From Betaproteobacteria bacterium (GTDB lineage: Bacteria; Pseudomonadota; Gammaproteobacteria; Burkholderiales; SG8-39): a stretch of 64,000 nt of DNA. Below, piece after piece: positions 1 to 8,741 of this stretch. The DNA lies in NCBI GenBank assembly GCA_016195915.1, contig JACPYS010000053.1, positions 1 through 64,000 of the forward strand. The letters run 5' to 3'. The first letter of the stretch is position 1. Each line of letters starts with the position of its first letter. Under the pieces are notes generated by a model that had not been told where the DNA came from, made no database searches, and saw only the letters and a list, made by a program, of their open reading frames with translations. Both the position numbers and the translations under genes were made by a program.

Positions 1-91
1 AACGCACTCGCTCCAGATAGGTGCCGCAGGCCCGCTCGTCGGGAAACATCTGCTGGAAGTCAAGCAAGGTTGTCGGAAAGCGCTTCGCCAC
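1..91 (-). CDS. IS1595-family transposase, N-terminal 30 residues (partial)
   Basis: Read from a GTG at 91-89, the minus strand encodes MAKRFPTTLLDFQQMFPDER and continues ACGTYLERVR to the window edge. The F-P-D-E-x-A-C-x-x-Y-L segment is the usual beginning of IS1595/ISXO2-type transposases, just before their zinc ribbon. A stop codon lies four codons upstream of the GTG, so the start is bounded; a weaker ATG lies inside. The DDE catalytic domain would be to the left of this window. The family call rests on the N-terminal pattern only. Confidence 0.6.
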   Translation of the reverse strand, partial: MAKRFPTTLLDFQQMFPDERACGTYLERVR

Positions 92-124
92 GCCCGAACA
101 CTACCGGTAGGGGTCTTGGGCGTC
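1..124 (-). mobile_element. Right end of an IS1595-type insertion sequence
   Basis: A transposase reading leftward starts near 91 and runs off the window. The DNA just outside its start (about 92-124) interrupts a PhnD-like coding frame that resumes by about 130. The strip between the transposase start and the resumed frame is presumably the terminal inverted repeat of the element. The exact end and the target duplication cannot be fixed because the other end lies outside the window. Confidence 0.6.
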
Positions 125-498
125 AACCGGATAGGCATGGATTGATCAACGCGCGCCGCGTGATCGAGGCACTGGAGGCGCGCGAGATCGATGCCGGTCC
201 GCTCGACAGCTATTATCACGACCTGCTGATGCGCAACGACCGGGAATTTGCCGCACGAGTGCGCGTCGTCGCGACGACCGAAGCTGCGCCCATGCCGCCG
301 CTGGTGGCGACGATGCCGCTTGCCGCGCGCGAGCTCGAGCGGTTGCGTGCGGCACTCGTGGCAACGGGCTCGTCGGCCGCGCTCGCCGCTCAGCGTGAAA
401 CGCTGCTGCTCACCGGTTTCGCCGTGCCGGACGGATCCGACTATGAGGTGTTCGACGAGATTCTTGCAGCGTCAAACGAGCATGCTGGGATCTGGTGA
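122..498 (+). pseudogene. PhnD-like phosphate/phosphonate-type binding protein, 5'-truncated by the IS
   Basis: The frame reads as the C-terminal half of a periplasmic binding protein of the PhnD/SsuA/transferrin-like type. The recognisable core is the segment INARRVIEALEAREIDAGPL followed by DSYYHDLL, the ligand-site loop seen in these proteins, then an A-A-P-M-P-P-L-V segment. There is no signal peptide or N-terminal lobe. The open frame technically extends to a TTG at 70, but its first residues are low-complexity and lie inside the insertion element, so it is not a native start. It is treated as a remnant. It lies 12 bases before the TctC gene and probably once shared its transcript. Confidence 0.6.
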
Positions 499-510
499 CA
501 AGGGGTTGAA

Positions 511-1467
511 ATGAAACGAATCGTATTGGTCGTGGTCGCGGCACTTTTCGCGGGTCTCGCTACGGCCCAGGTCTACCCATCGAAGCCGATCCGATGGATC
601 GTGCCATTCCCGCCGGGCGGGCCGACCGACCTGCTCGCGCGCACGGTGGGCCAGAAGCTCTCGGAAGTCTGGGGCCAGCCGGTTCTCGTCGAGAACAAGC
701 CGGGGGCGGCCGGCAATCTCGGCGTCGATTTCGCCGCGAAAGCCCCTGCGGACGGCTATACGCTGGTCGTGGTGCCGACCGGAAACATTGCCGTCAATCC
801 GACGCTGTTCCAGAACCTGCCCTACAAACAATCCGATCTCGCGCCGGTCACGATGCTCGCGACGGTCGAGAACGTACTGGTGGTGAATCCCGGAGTGCAG
901 GCGAAATCGATGCAGGAGCTGATTACCCAGGCGAAGGCCCGGCCTGGCGCTCTCAGCTTTGCCTCACCTGGCGCGGGGAGCCAGGCCCATCTCGCCGGTG
1001 AGTTCGTCAAGCTCGCGGCCGGGGTCGACTTGACCCACGTCGCCTACAAGGGCACCGGTCCCGCGCTCAACGACCTGCTGGGCGGACAGATTTCGATGAT
1101 GTTCAGCCAGATGTCCTCGGCGCTGCCGCAGGTTCGCGCGGGAAAGCTGCGCGCGCTCGGTGTGGCGAGCCTCAAGCGCTCGCCGCTGACGCCGGAGCTG
1201 CCGACGATCGCGGAGCAGGGCTTCCCGGGATTCGAGGCGACGTCGTGGTATGCACTCATGGTTGCCGCAGGCACCCCGAAAGACGTGATCGCGAAGCTCT
1301 ACGGCGAGACGGCGCGCATCCTGCGATTGCCCGATGTGAAGGAAAAGCTTGCGGGACTCGGCGCGGACGCAGTAGGCAATACTCCGGACGAGGTCGCCGT
1401 CACGATCCGCACTGAAACGTCACGCTGGGCCGACGTCATCCGCCGGCAAGGCATCAAGGCGGACTAG
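511..1467 (+). CDS. Tripartite tricarboxylate transporter-type binding protein (Bug/TctC family)
   Basis: The product is a 318-residue periplasmic solute-binding protein. Residues 1-19 form a signal peptide ending A-T-A before Q20. The family segment P-F-P-P-G-G-P-T-D follows at 32-40, then the Bug pattern of a G-A-A-G-N loop near residue 67. Bug proteins bind carboxylates, amino acids or related organic acids and are greatly expanded in betaproteobacteria, often without cognate TctAB membrane genes, as here. An AAGGGG ribosome site precedes the ATG. The gene is convergent with the MetE-like gene, and the two stop codons share the bases CTAG. The ligand is unknown; its position at the end of an imidazole-catabolism operon is suggestive only. 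Confidence 0.9.
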   Translation: MKRIVLVVVAALFAGLATAQVYPSKPIRWIVPFPPGGPTDLLARTVGQKLSEVWGQPVLVENKPGAAGNLGVDFAAKAPADGYTLVVVPTGNIAVNPTLFQNLPYKQSDLAPVTMLATVENVLVVNPGVQAKSMQELITQAKARPGALSFASPGAGSQAHLAGEFVKLAAGVDLTHVAYKGTGPALNDLLGGQISMMFSQMSSALPQVRAGKLRALGVASLKRSPLTPELPTIAEQGFPGFEATSWYALMVAAGTPKDVIAKLYGETARILRLPDVKEKLAGLGADAVGNTPDEVAVTIRTETSRWADVIRRQGIKAD

Positions 1468-2606
1468 CCCCAGACCTGGCGCGCGGTCTCCCGCATCACG
1501 TCGATCTTCGCCCACTGCTCGTCCTCGGTAAGCAGATTTCCGGCAATGCCCGAGGCGAACCCGCATTGCGGGCTGATCGCGAGCTGCTCGAGCGGCACGT
1601 AGCGGGCTGCGTCGTCGATGCGTCTGCGCAGTTCGTCCACGCTTTCGACGCGGCCGCTCTTGGTCGTGACCAGGCCCAGCACGATGGTCACGCCCTTCGT
1701 CACGAAGCGCAGGGGCTCGAAACTGCCGGCGCGTTCGGTGTCGTATTCGAGCAGCAGCCGGTCGTAGTCGAGACCCGTCAGTAGCCGCTCCGCGATGGCG
1801 TCGTAGGTCCCTTCGCGGTGCCACATGCTGGCCCGGTTGCCGCGGCAGATGTGCAGGCCGAAGATCGCCTTGCCCTTGAGTCCCGCGATCGCGGCATTGT
1901 CAGCGGCGATCGCCCGCTCGAGGTTTTTCATCGGGTCCTCGCCGGCCGCGCGGATGCGCTCCAGCGTGGCGGGATCGACGTAACCCGTGTAGCTTGGTTC
2001 GTCGATCTGCACGTAGTCGCAACCTGCCTCGACGAGTTGCTCCACCATCTGCCGCTGGATCGCCACCACGTCGGCGAGAAAGTGAGCGGCATCGGGATAG
2101 AACTGGCGCGAGCGTTCCAGGTCGCACATCTGGGCCACGCGATCGGGGCCCATCAGGGTGATCTTCATCGGCGCGGTCGCGACGCTTTTGAGGAAACGAA
2201 GCTCCTCGAGCGGAAAGTTCTTCGCCAGGCGCAGGCGCGATGTGGCGGGAGTGCGAAAACTCACCACCGCGTCATCGCCCTTGGTGAGCGGTTTTTCGTG
2301 CGCCGCGCGGTTCTCCGGATTGCGGCGGAAGTGCTCCCATGAGCCGCTCCAGAGGTCCCAGCCCTCGATTTCGGAAAAGCTCACCTGCCAGTTGAGGCGC
2401 CGGAACTCGCCGTCGGTCACGACCGGCAGGGCGTGCGCCTGCTCGCTGGCGACGACTGCGCGAATCGCGGTGTCTTGCGCCCTGGCAAGTTCTTCGCGCC
2501 CCATCTGGCCGGCGCCGAATGAGCGAAATACCGACTTCAGGCTCTCCGGACGCAGCAGACTGCCGACGTGGTCAACGCGTGCCGTAGAGAGGTCATTCGG
2601 GGTCAT
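1464..2606 (-). CDS. Cobalamin-independent methionine synthase (MetE) C-terminal-domain-like methyltransferase
   Basis: This is a 380-residue single-domain member of the MetE-C / epoxyalkane:CoM transferase superfamily, about half the length of true MetE. A zinc-site pattern is visible: His252-x-Cys254 (L-H-I-C-R-G-N) and Cys348 (S-P-Q-C-G-F), with an acidic D-Y-V-Q-I-D-E-P strand near 197-204. Members move methyl or alkyl groups to or from thiols using zinc; many stand-alone bacterial members have no assigned substrate. The ATG at 2606 overlaps the TGA of hutI (ATGA), so the gene is translationally coupled to the imidazole pathway. A role in handling an N-methyl or thiol group of the substrate is inference. 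Confidence 0.8.
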   Translation of the reverse strand: MTPNDLSTARVDHVGSLLRPESLKSVFRSFGAGQMGREELARAQDTAIRAVVASEQAHALPVVTDGEFRRLNWQVSFSEIEGWDLWSGSWEHFRRNPENRAAHEKPLTKGDDAVVSFRTPATSRLRLAKNFPLEELRFLKSVATAPMKITLMGPDRVAQMCDLERSRQFYPDAAHFLADVVAIQRQMVEQLVEAGCDYVQIDEPSYTGYVDPATLERIRAAGEDPMKNLERAIAADNAAIAGLKGKAIFGLHICRGNRASMWHREGTYDAIAERLLTGLDYDRLLLEYDTERAGSFEPLRFVTKGVTIVLGLVTTKSGRVESVDELRRRIDDAARYVPLEQLAISPQCGFASGIAGNLLTEDEQWAKIDVMRETARQVWG

Positions 2607-3856
2607 CGAGGCAAGGCAATCTCGCGGCCGCGTTTGATCAACCCCACGATAGGGTTGCAATCCAACCGGTAGACGAATTCCTCGAAACGCGGAATGGCCC
2701 AGATCTGGATATCTGCCAACTTGCCAGGCTGGAGCGACCCGATGTCGTGCTCACGGCACAGCGCCTTTGCAGCCCCAAGCGTGGCGGCCAACATGGCTTC
2801 TTCAGAGGACAAACCGTGTCGCCGGCAGGCCAGCACCATCACGAAATGCATCGTTTCGGTCCAGTTCGCCGGATTGAGGTTGGTTGCCAGCGCCAACGTC
2901 ATTCCGGACTCGATAACGGCGCGCGCGTCAAAGGGCTTCGGATGGTTCACTGCAAAATCCAACGCGGGCAGACCGACGCCAACCACGCCGGCCTCGGCAA
3001 GGCGTTTCATTTCGGAGGGGGTCGTGAAGTTCAGATGATCCATGGACACGGCGCCGAGCTCGATCGCCAAGCTGGCTATTCCCGTCTCCGAGTATGCGTC
3101 AGCGTGGATTTTCGGTTTCAATCCATGCGCCAGGCCCGTTTCGAGGATTCTGCGAGTCTGGCCTGCCGAGTAGTAACCGGCATCGCAATACACGTCGCAG
3201 AACTCCGCCAGCTTCAGCTCCGCCACACGCGGAATCATCTCCCGCACCAGAACGTCCATGTATTGGTCGGGCGAAATTTCCGGCGGAAAATCGTGAGCGC
3301 CGAGGAACGTGGAAACGATATCCGCCGGACAGGCCTGACTCAGCCGCCGGCTGGTCTCGAGCTGTTTCAACTCGTGTTCCCAGTTCAGGCCGTAGCCGGA
3401 CTTGGATTCAATGGTGGTCGATCCAGAGCGAAACATCCGGTTCAGCCTGTCGATCGATTCGGTAACAAGCCGCCCGGGCTCGGTACTTCGCGTCATCGCG
3501 ACAGTTGCCGGGATTCCAGCCGGAATGCCCATGGCCGCGACTTCCGCGGCGGTGCGCGTCATCTTGGCGCCGTACTCGGCCGACCGGGAACCCCCGAACA
3601 CCATGTGCGTGTGGCAATCGACGAAACCCGGCGCCAGGACACCGCCGCCGGCATCGATCACGCGCGCGGCGGAAATGTCCGCGGCCGAGGAAATCTCTGC
3701 TGCCGAGCCAACCGCGATGATACGGTCGCCGGCGATCGCCACGCAGCCGCGCGCGATGCGTCCGAGCGGATCGCCTCGCGCCGCGACGCAAGTGAGCACT
3801 TCGGCGGCCCCCGAAATCAGCAGATCGGCTTTGGGCTTGGGCGCGCTACTTGTCAC
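2603..3856 (-). CDS. hutI: Imidazolonepropionase (amidohydrolase)
   Basis: The 417-residue protein matches the size of HutI, which opens the imidazolone ring of 4-imidazolone-5-propionate to formiminoglutamate. Metal ligands are visible: His82-x-His84 in D-C-H-T-H-M-V-F-G-G, His188 in G-A-H-D-F-P-P-E, His251 in H-A-D-A-Y and His274 in M-D-H-L. The K-S-G-Y-G-L substrate loop lies at 152-157. The frame is open back to 4006, but the GTG at 3856, with AGGAG 11 bases upstream, gives the family length and an 11-base overlap with hutU. It is cytoplasmic and translationally coupled on both sides. A second HutI homologue lies at 8760. Confidence 0.88.
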   Translation of the reverse strand: MTSSAPKPKADLLISGAAEVLTCVAARGDPLGRIARGCVAIAGDRIIAVGSAAEISSAADISAARVIDAGGGVLAPGFVDCHTHMVFGGSRSAEYGAKMTRTAAEVAAMGIPAGIPATVAMTRSTEPGRLVTESIDRLNRMFRSGSTTIESKSGYGLNWEHELKQLETSRRLSQACPADIVSTFLGAHDFPPEISPDQYMDVLVREMIPRVAELKLAEFCDVYCDAGYYSAGQTRRILETGLAHGLKPKIHADAYSETGIASLAIELGAVSMDHLNFTTPSEMKRLAEAGVVGVGLPALDFAVNHPKPFDARAVIESGMTLALATNLNPANWTETMHFVMVLACRRHGLSSEEAMLAATLGAAKALCREHDIGSLQPGKLADIQIWAIPRFEEFVYRLDCNPIVGLIKRGREIALPR

Positions 3857-5582
3857 GGGTGTGGGAACTCCTGCGAAGTTGGACTCCACCTTCGGGGCCG
3901 AAGGTTGCGGTCGGACTCCACCACAGCGGGATCTTGATGCTGTCCGTCGTGAGCTTGCCGCGGCCCTGCGCAACCTCACGTGCGACTTCATAGCCCGCTT
4001 GGGCATGGCGAACGACTCCGATGCCGGAGTCCGTCGTCATGCAGGCATCCAGTCGAAAGTCGGCTTCGTCGGTACCGTCCGCAATCATGGTCACACCCGT
4101 GTGGGCGGCTTCCCCCATCGAGTAGTTGGCCTGGATGGCGATCAGGTCGCACATCGCGGCGCAGTTCAACAAGCCGTTCAGCATCGGCCAGTCGGAGATC
4201 AGGTCGCCGCCGTCCTTCATCTTCTCGGACTCGAAGGTCGGGTTGACGATGGAACCGGAATCCAGGTTGTCGCGCGAGAAGGCCACCGGCCCTTTCACTT
4301 CGCCCTTCCTGATCAGGTCGTTCACGGCAAGCGCAAAGGCCCGGCGCTCGCCGAAGCCCAGGTAGCAGACGCGGGCGGGAAGACCTTCAAGCGGTAGATG
4401 CCGGCGCGCGAGCGTAATCCACTTCGCGGTCAGCCTGTCTTGCGGAAACATTTCCAACACCAGATCGTCCAGGCGGGCCTGGTCGCTCACCTCCCCCGAA
4501 ATGCAGGTCCACCGAAAAGGCCCGCGGCCTTCGCAGAACAGGGGGCGAATGTACTCGGCTACAAAGCCCGGAATCGTCATCGCTTCCTTCTCGGGCATTC
4601 CGGCATCGCGGCATTCCTTGCGGATGGAGGTGCCGTATTCGAACACGTGGACCTTCTTCTTGGCGGCAAAAGCATTCATCGCACGCAGCTGCTTGAGCAT
4701 GGATTCACGCGCCTTCATGAAATACAGGTCCCGGTCCTTCACACGCAGCGCCTCGGCCTCCCGGGGGGAGAACCCCTCCGGGATATAGGACAGCGGATCG
4801 TGGCACGGGCACATTTCGGTCATTACGTCAGGTTCGAATCCCTTTTCGTAGGCTTCCCAGAACAGGATGGCGGCATTTCCGACCACACCGATGCCCAAGG
4901 GTCTCTTTTCCGCAGCGGCTTTCGTCGCCATTTCGATGGCCTCGTCCAGGTTTCGGGCTTTCACATCGGTGAAACCGATCTTAATGCGTTTGTCGATGGT
5001 CTCCTCGTTCACATCCACGTCGATGCACACGCCACCGTGCATGCTCATGGCCCGCGGCTGGTTGGCGCCCATGCCGCCTTGGCCTGCCGTAAGGAGGATC
5101 CGCCCTGCCATGGTGCCGTCGTAGTGACGGGTGGCAATCGCGCCCAGCGTCTCGTAAGTACCCTGGATGACGCCCTGGGTTCCGATGTATTCCCAGGGCG
5201 CCGCCGTGTACTGCGCGTAGATTGTCAGGTTCCTGTCCTGCAGGTCGTAGAACACCGGCCAAGTCGCCTTGATGATGTTGGTGGTGGCCATCACCACGCG
5301 CGGAGCGAGCTTGTGGGTTCTGAAAATGGCCACCGGCATGCCTGATTGCACCACCAGGGTTTCATCGTTCTCCAGGGTCTTCAGAGAGGCGACAATAGCG
5401 TGATAGGACTCCCAGTTGCGCGCGCACTTGCCGATCCCGCCATAGACCACCAGGTATTCCGGCGCCTCGGCGTTCTCCATGTTGTTCTCCAGCATCCGCA
5501 ACAAGGTCTCCTGCTTCCAGCCCTTGCACCTCAGAGTCGACCCGCGTTGCGCTTTGACCGAATAAAGGATTTCAGGTTTCAT
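3846..5582 (-). CDS. hutU: Urocanate hydratase family enzyme (urocanase 1)
   Basis: The product is 578 residues. Urocanases add water to urocanate using tightly bound NAD+ as an electrophile. Visible features are the N-terminal R-G-S-T-L-R-C-K-G-W-K-Q-E block, the NAD-site loop G-Q-G-G-M-G-A-N-Q-P near 168-176, and the signature region L-E-G-L-P-A-R-V-C-Y with the expected active-site Cys at 406. The His/Gly-rich H-x-G-G-G-V-G segment I expect near residue 485 of ordinary HutU is replaced by Q-A-N-Y-S-M-G-E-A-A-H-T-G, and the C-terminus has an extra ~25 residues. The ATG at 5582 is chosen because GGAG lies 9 bases upstream; frames further out have no ribosome site. Confidence 0.85.
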   Translation of the reverse strand: MKPEILYSVKAQRGSTLRCKGWKQETLLRMLENNMENAEAPEYLVVYGGIGKCARNWESYHAIVASLKTLENDETLVVQSGMPVAIFRTHKLAPRVVMATTNIIKATWPVFYDLQDRNLTIYAQYTAAPWEYIGTQGVIQGTYETLGAIATRHYDGTMAGRILLTAGQGGMGANQPRAMSMHGGVCIDVDVNEETIDKRIKIGFTDVKARNLDEAIEMATKAAAEKRPLGIGVVGNAAILFWEAYEKGFEPDVMTEMCPCHDPLSYIPEGFSPREAEALRVKDRDLYFMKARESMLKQLRAMNAFAAKKKVHVFEYGTSIRKECRDAGMPEKEAMTIPGFVAEYIRPLFCEGRGPFRWTCISGEVSDQARLDDLVLEMFPQDRLTAKWITLARRHLPLEGLPARVCYLGFGERRAFALAVNDLIRKGEVKGPVAFSRDNLDSGSIVNPTFESEKMKDGGDLISDWPMLNGLLNCAAMCDLIAIQANYSMGEAAHTGVTMIADGTDEADFRLDACMTTDSGIGVVRHAQAGYEVAREVAQGRGKLTTDSIKIPLWWSPTATFGPEGGVQLRRSSHTRDK

Positions 5583-5676
5583 GATTTCTTTCTCCGACTC
5601 AAGAACGGCGGGCGGTATTGCCCGGTAGTTGGTCATTGGTGTTCGGTATTCGGGATCGGGGGCCGGGCGTGCGGTA

Positions 5677-7047
5677 TCAAGCGGCGAGCAGTTCGTGTAA
5701 AGCGCCTGCGTAGTCACGTTCGACCTGTTCTTCATCCGGGTGCCTGCCGCTCCTGACAACCCATCTTCCGGCGACGGCGACCTCACGCACCAATCCAGTG
5801 GATCCTGAAAAGATCAGCGCGTTGGCGATGCCGTCCCCGGTACATCGCGAGAGATCGGCGCGCGGGGCGTCGAGCACGACGAGATCGGCGCGCGCGCCGA
5901 TCTCGATCCTTCCACAGCGGCGCCCGAGCGCCTGTGCACCGCCTGCGGCGGCTTCGAGCCAGAGCGTGGTCCCGACTGCCGCCGAGTGCCCACCCACCAC
6001 GAGGTTGCGGCGGCCGTGCGCGAGACGCTGCACGTATTCGAGCAGGCGCAACTCCTCGATCGGATCGCGCGAGTAGTGGCTGTCGCCGCCGATGCCGTAG
6101 CACCCGCCCGCCGCGCGATACTCCAGCAGCGGGAAGATGCCGTCGCCGAGATTGGCTTCGGTAGCGGGGCACAGGCCGGCGACAGCGCCGCTGGCCGCAA
6201 GCCCGCGCGTCTCTTCCGGCGTCATGTGGGTGGCGTGCACCACGCACCAGCGCCGGTCGATCCCGGCCGATTCGAGCAGCCATTCGACCGGGCGCTTCCC
6301 GCTCCATGCGACGCAGCTCTCGACTTCGCGCGACTGCTCTGCGGCATGGATGTGGATCGGCGCGTTTTCGCCGAGCGAGCGGGCGCCCGCGAGCAACTCG
6401 GCGAGCTCCGCGGGGTCCACCGCCCGCAGCGAATGCGCGGAGACGCCGACGGCGCAGTCCGGGTCCGCGCCGCACGCGCGCCTGATCTGCCCGGCCATGT
6501 CGAGCAGGATTTCCGGTGTCGAGCGGAACCGCCGTTGCCGCGCGAGTAGCGGCACGCGGCCGAAGCTCGCGTGCGCGTAGAGAGAAGGCAGCATGGTGAT
6601 GGCGATGCCAGCGGTTCGCGCGGCTTCGAGATGGCGCAGGCCGAGTTCGGCGGCAGGCGAATACGGAGCGCCGTCGATATCGTTGTGCACATAGTGGAAT
6701 TCGCCCACGGCCGTGTAGCCATGCTTGAGCATGTCCACGTAGAGGTGCCGGGCTATCGCAAAGGCCAGTTCGGGGGTGAGCTTCGCGACGAACGTGTACA
6801 TCAGCTCGCGCCAGCTCCAGAAATCGTCGCGCAAGTCGCCGCGCGTCTCGGTCAACCCGGCCATCGCGCGCTGAAAGGCGTGTGAATGCAGGCTCGGCAT
6901 CCCGGGCAACGCGGGCCCGGCCAGCGGCTCACCGCCCTGTGCGTCGGGTGTGACCTCGGCGAAGTCGCCGCGCCCGTCCACGACAATGCGCACATTGCGC
7001 GCCCAGCCCCCAGGCAGCAGCGCTTCGCGGGCGAAGTACGTTTTCAT
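5677..7047 (-). CDS. hutF: Formimidoylglutamate deiminase
   Basis: This 456-residue amidohydrolase matches HutF, which deiminates N-formimino-L-glutamate to N-formylglutamate plus ammonia in the five-step histidine pathway. Metal-binding and substrate motifs are visible: L-H-S-H-A-F-Q-R-A-M (His54-x-His56), I-H-I-H-A-A-E-Q, a V-V-H-A-T-H-M strand and the G-G-D-S-H-Y-S-R-D-P loop. It lies between the ureohydrolase and urocanase 1 in the IclR-linked operon. The N-formylglutamate deformylase (hutG) that would normally use its product is not in this window; the adjacent ureohydrolase may substitute or act on a variant substrate. Confidence 0.88.
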   Translation of the reverse strand: MKTYFAREALLPGGWARNVRIVVDGRGDFAEVTPDAQGGEPLAGPALPGMPSLHSHAFQRAMAGLTETRGDLRDDFWSWRELMYTFVAKLTPELAFAIARHLYVDMLKHGYTAVGEFHYVHNDIDGAPYSPAAELGLRHLEAARTAGIAITMLPSLYAHASFGRVPLLARQRRFRSTPEILLDMAGQIRRACGADPDCAVGVSAHSLRAVDPAELAELLAGARSLGENAPIHIHAAEQSREVESCVAWSGKRPVEWLLESAGIDRRWCVVHATHMTPEETRGLAASGAVAGLCPATEANLGDGIFPLLEYRAAGGCYGIGGDSHYSRDPIEELRLLEYVQRLAHGRRNLVVGGHSAAVGTTLWLEAAAGGAQALGRRCGRIEIGARADLVVLDAPRADLSRCTGDGIANALIFSGSTGLVREVAVAGRWVVRSGRHPDEEQVERDYAGALHELLAA

Positions 7048-7087
7048 GCGATCGTTATCCTGGATACCGGCCAGTACGGGGTAGTGG

Positions 7088-8008
7088 TCACGGCGGAGTA
7101 CCCTTGATTGCGCCGATCAAATGAACGATCAGGCGCACGACCGCGAGGGCGGTGATGCCGTTTACGTCAAGTGAGGGGTAGTGCTCCGCGAAGTTGATAC
7201 CGACGACCGTTCCGCGGCGGGCCAGGCCTGCGAGCAGGTCGGCGGCCTGGTCGAATGACAGTCCGCCCGGAAGCGGTGCGCTGGTGCCGGGCATTACCGA
7301 TGGATCGACACCGTCGCAGTCGAAGGCGATGTAGTAGCGCTCACCCGGCGGGAACTCTGCGAGCACGCGCTCAACGCCTTTCGCGCGCACCTCGCGTGCG
7401 GTGACAATCGTATTGCCGCGCGAAAGCGTGTCGCGTACATCAGCCGGTCTTGCACTGCCCACGCCACGCGTGCCGCAATGCACGATGCGCTTCACCCATG
7501 GCATTTCCGCCGCGCGCCGCATCGGGCTGGAATAGCCGTCCCGGATTCCGTCGATTTCGTCGCGATAGTCGATATGCGCGTCGATCTGCAGCACCGTGAA
7601 AGGAGCGTGGCCCTCGTAACCGCGTAGTGCCAGTGCGGTCGTTGAATCGTCTCCGCCGAGCACGATCGGCATCGCGCCGCGCGCCAGTATGCGGCGCACC
7701 GCGTCGGATGCGCGCGCGGCGTTTCCGGCGAGATCGCGCGGATCGGACACCACGTCGCCGCAATCGGCGAGGGGCAGCGGCGCGCCCCCGGAGAGCGGGC
7801 CCTCGAGATCGAAATCGTAGTGGCTCAGCATGCGGCCGAAGCGCGCGGAGCGCTCGCGAATGGCGCGCGGCGCGTCGCAAACGCTCGCGGACAGATTGCG
7901 CAGGGCGTAGGGCACGCCGTAAGGGATTCCCAGCACGGCGAAATCCGTCTCGAGCGCATCGATCGGGACGACCGGCGCCGTCAGAAAGCTTGCAGGGGAG
8001 GGCATCAT
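7088..8008 (-). CDS. Ureohydrolase (arginase/agmatinase/formimidoylglutamase family)
   Basis: This 306-residue protein has the ureohydrolase fold signatures: L-G-G-D-D-S-T near 118-123, I-D-A-H-I-D at 142-147 (Asp143, His145, Asp147 as metal ligands) and F-D-C-D-G-V-D-P at 229-236 (Asp230, Asp232). In typical arginases and agmatinases the first motif is G-G-D-H-S, with the His as a manganese ligand; here that position is Asp121. Relatives hydrolyse guanidino or formimino groups. The start ATG at 8008 overlaps the iclR stop (ATGA). Its place next to hutF suggests hydrolysis of a formiminoglutamate-like intermediate. Agmatinase- or guanidinobutyrase-like activity is the alternative. Confidence 0.8.
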   Translation of the reverse strand: MMPSPASFLTAPVVPIDALETDFAVLGIPYGVPYALRNLSASVCDAPRAIRERSARFGRMLSHYDFDLEGPLSGGAPLPLADCGDVVSDPRDLAGNAARASDAVRRILARGAMPIVLGGDDSTTALALRGYEGHAPFTVLQIDAHIDYRDEIDGIRDGYSSPMRRAAEMPWVKRIVHCGTRGVGSARPADVRDTLSRGNTIVTAREVRAKGVERVLAEFPPGERYYIAFDCDGVDPSVMPGTSAPLPGGLSFDQAADLLAGLARRGTVVGINFAEHYPSLDVNGITALAVVRLIVHLIGAIKGTPP

Positions 8009-8727
8009 CGGTTTCGCGGCGGCTGTCCGAGTTCGGACGACGCGATCTGCGCCTCTTTGGCAACCAAGGCACCAAAGGCCGGAATATCGCTTGCGGCGAT
8101 GCGAAAAGACGGGCCGGTGATGCTGAAGCTGGCGATGATCTGGTCGCACGGCCCGTACACCGGCGCCGCAATCGCGGTCACATCCGGATCGAAGGTGCCG
8201 CGGCGGGCGACATAACCATCTTCCCCGACCTCGCCGAGCAGCGCGGCACCGGCTGCGGTCTTTCGCAGCGGCAGCATCAAACCGAGCCACGAGGCGTGGT
8301 GGATGCTGCGCGGACTTACTACCTGGCGCAGATAGATTCCATTGGAGGCGTCGGCGCGCACCGCGAGGTTCGCGGTCTCGCCGCTCTTTTCCGACAACCT
8401 TCGGAGGTACGGTTCGGCCAGTTCGTACACATCGAAGCTGCGCAGGGAAGCGAGCCCGACCTGCATCATTTTGGTTCCGGGGCCGTAGCGGCCCTCTGCA
8501 TTGCGCCGGACAAAGCCGCTTTGCTCGAGCGTCGCAAGCAGCCGAGCGACCGTGCTCACGGGTAGGCGACTGTCGCGTGCAAGATCCGACAGCGTTGTGC
8601 CTTGCGGTGCTGTGCCGAGCCGTGCGAGCAAATCGAATGCTCGTTGCACGGCGCGTACAGGCAGGCGTGCGACGGAAGTGCCGCGCGGAGCGCGGAGCCG
8701 AGGGTGCGATCGAACGGACGCTTGCAT
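8005..8727 (-). CDS. IclR-family transcriptional regulator of the imidazole island
   Basis: The product has 240 residues. The N-terminal winged helix-turn-helix includes the segment T-L-S-D-L-A-R-D-S-R-L-P-V-S-T-V-A-R-L-L (about residues 44-63). The remainder is the GAF-like effector-binding domain, with an A-A-P-V-Y-G-P-C-D stretch typical of IclR proteins. The frame is open upstream to 8883, but the ATG at 8727 gives the family length and leaves a 32-bp divergent intergenic region containing a palindrome. The regulator is cotranscribed with the leftward hut operon through an ATGA overlap and very likely controls both operons in response to a pathway intermediate such as urocanate or an analogue. 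Confidence 0.87.
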   Translation of the reverse strand: MQASVRSHPRLRAPRGTSVARLPVRAVQRAFDLLARLGTAPQGTTLSDLARDSRLPVSTVARLLATLEQSGFVRRNAEGRYGPGTKMMQVGLASLRSFDVYELAEPYLRRLSEKSGETANLAVRADASNGIYLRQVVSPRSIHHASWLGLMLPLRKTAAGAALLGEVGEDGYVARRGTFDPDVTAIAAPVYGPCDQIIASFSITGPSFRIAASDIPAFGALVAKEAQIASSELGQPPRNR

Positions 8728-8741
8728 ATTTCCCACCTGGT

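Noticed and set aside
70-498. Complete gene starting at TTG 70
   Set aside because: The first ~20 codons lie in the insertion element and have no similarity to the PhnD-like family; no signal peptide.
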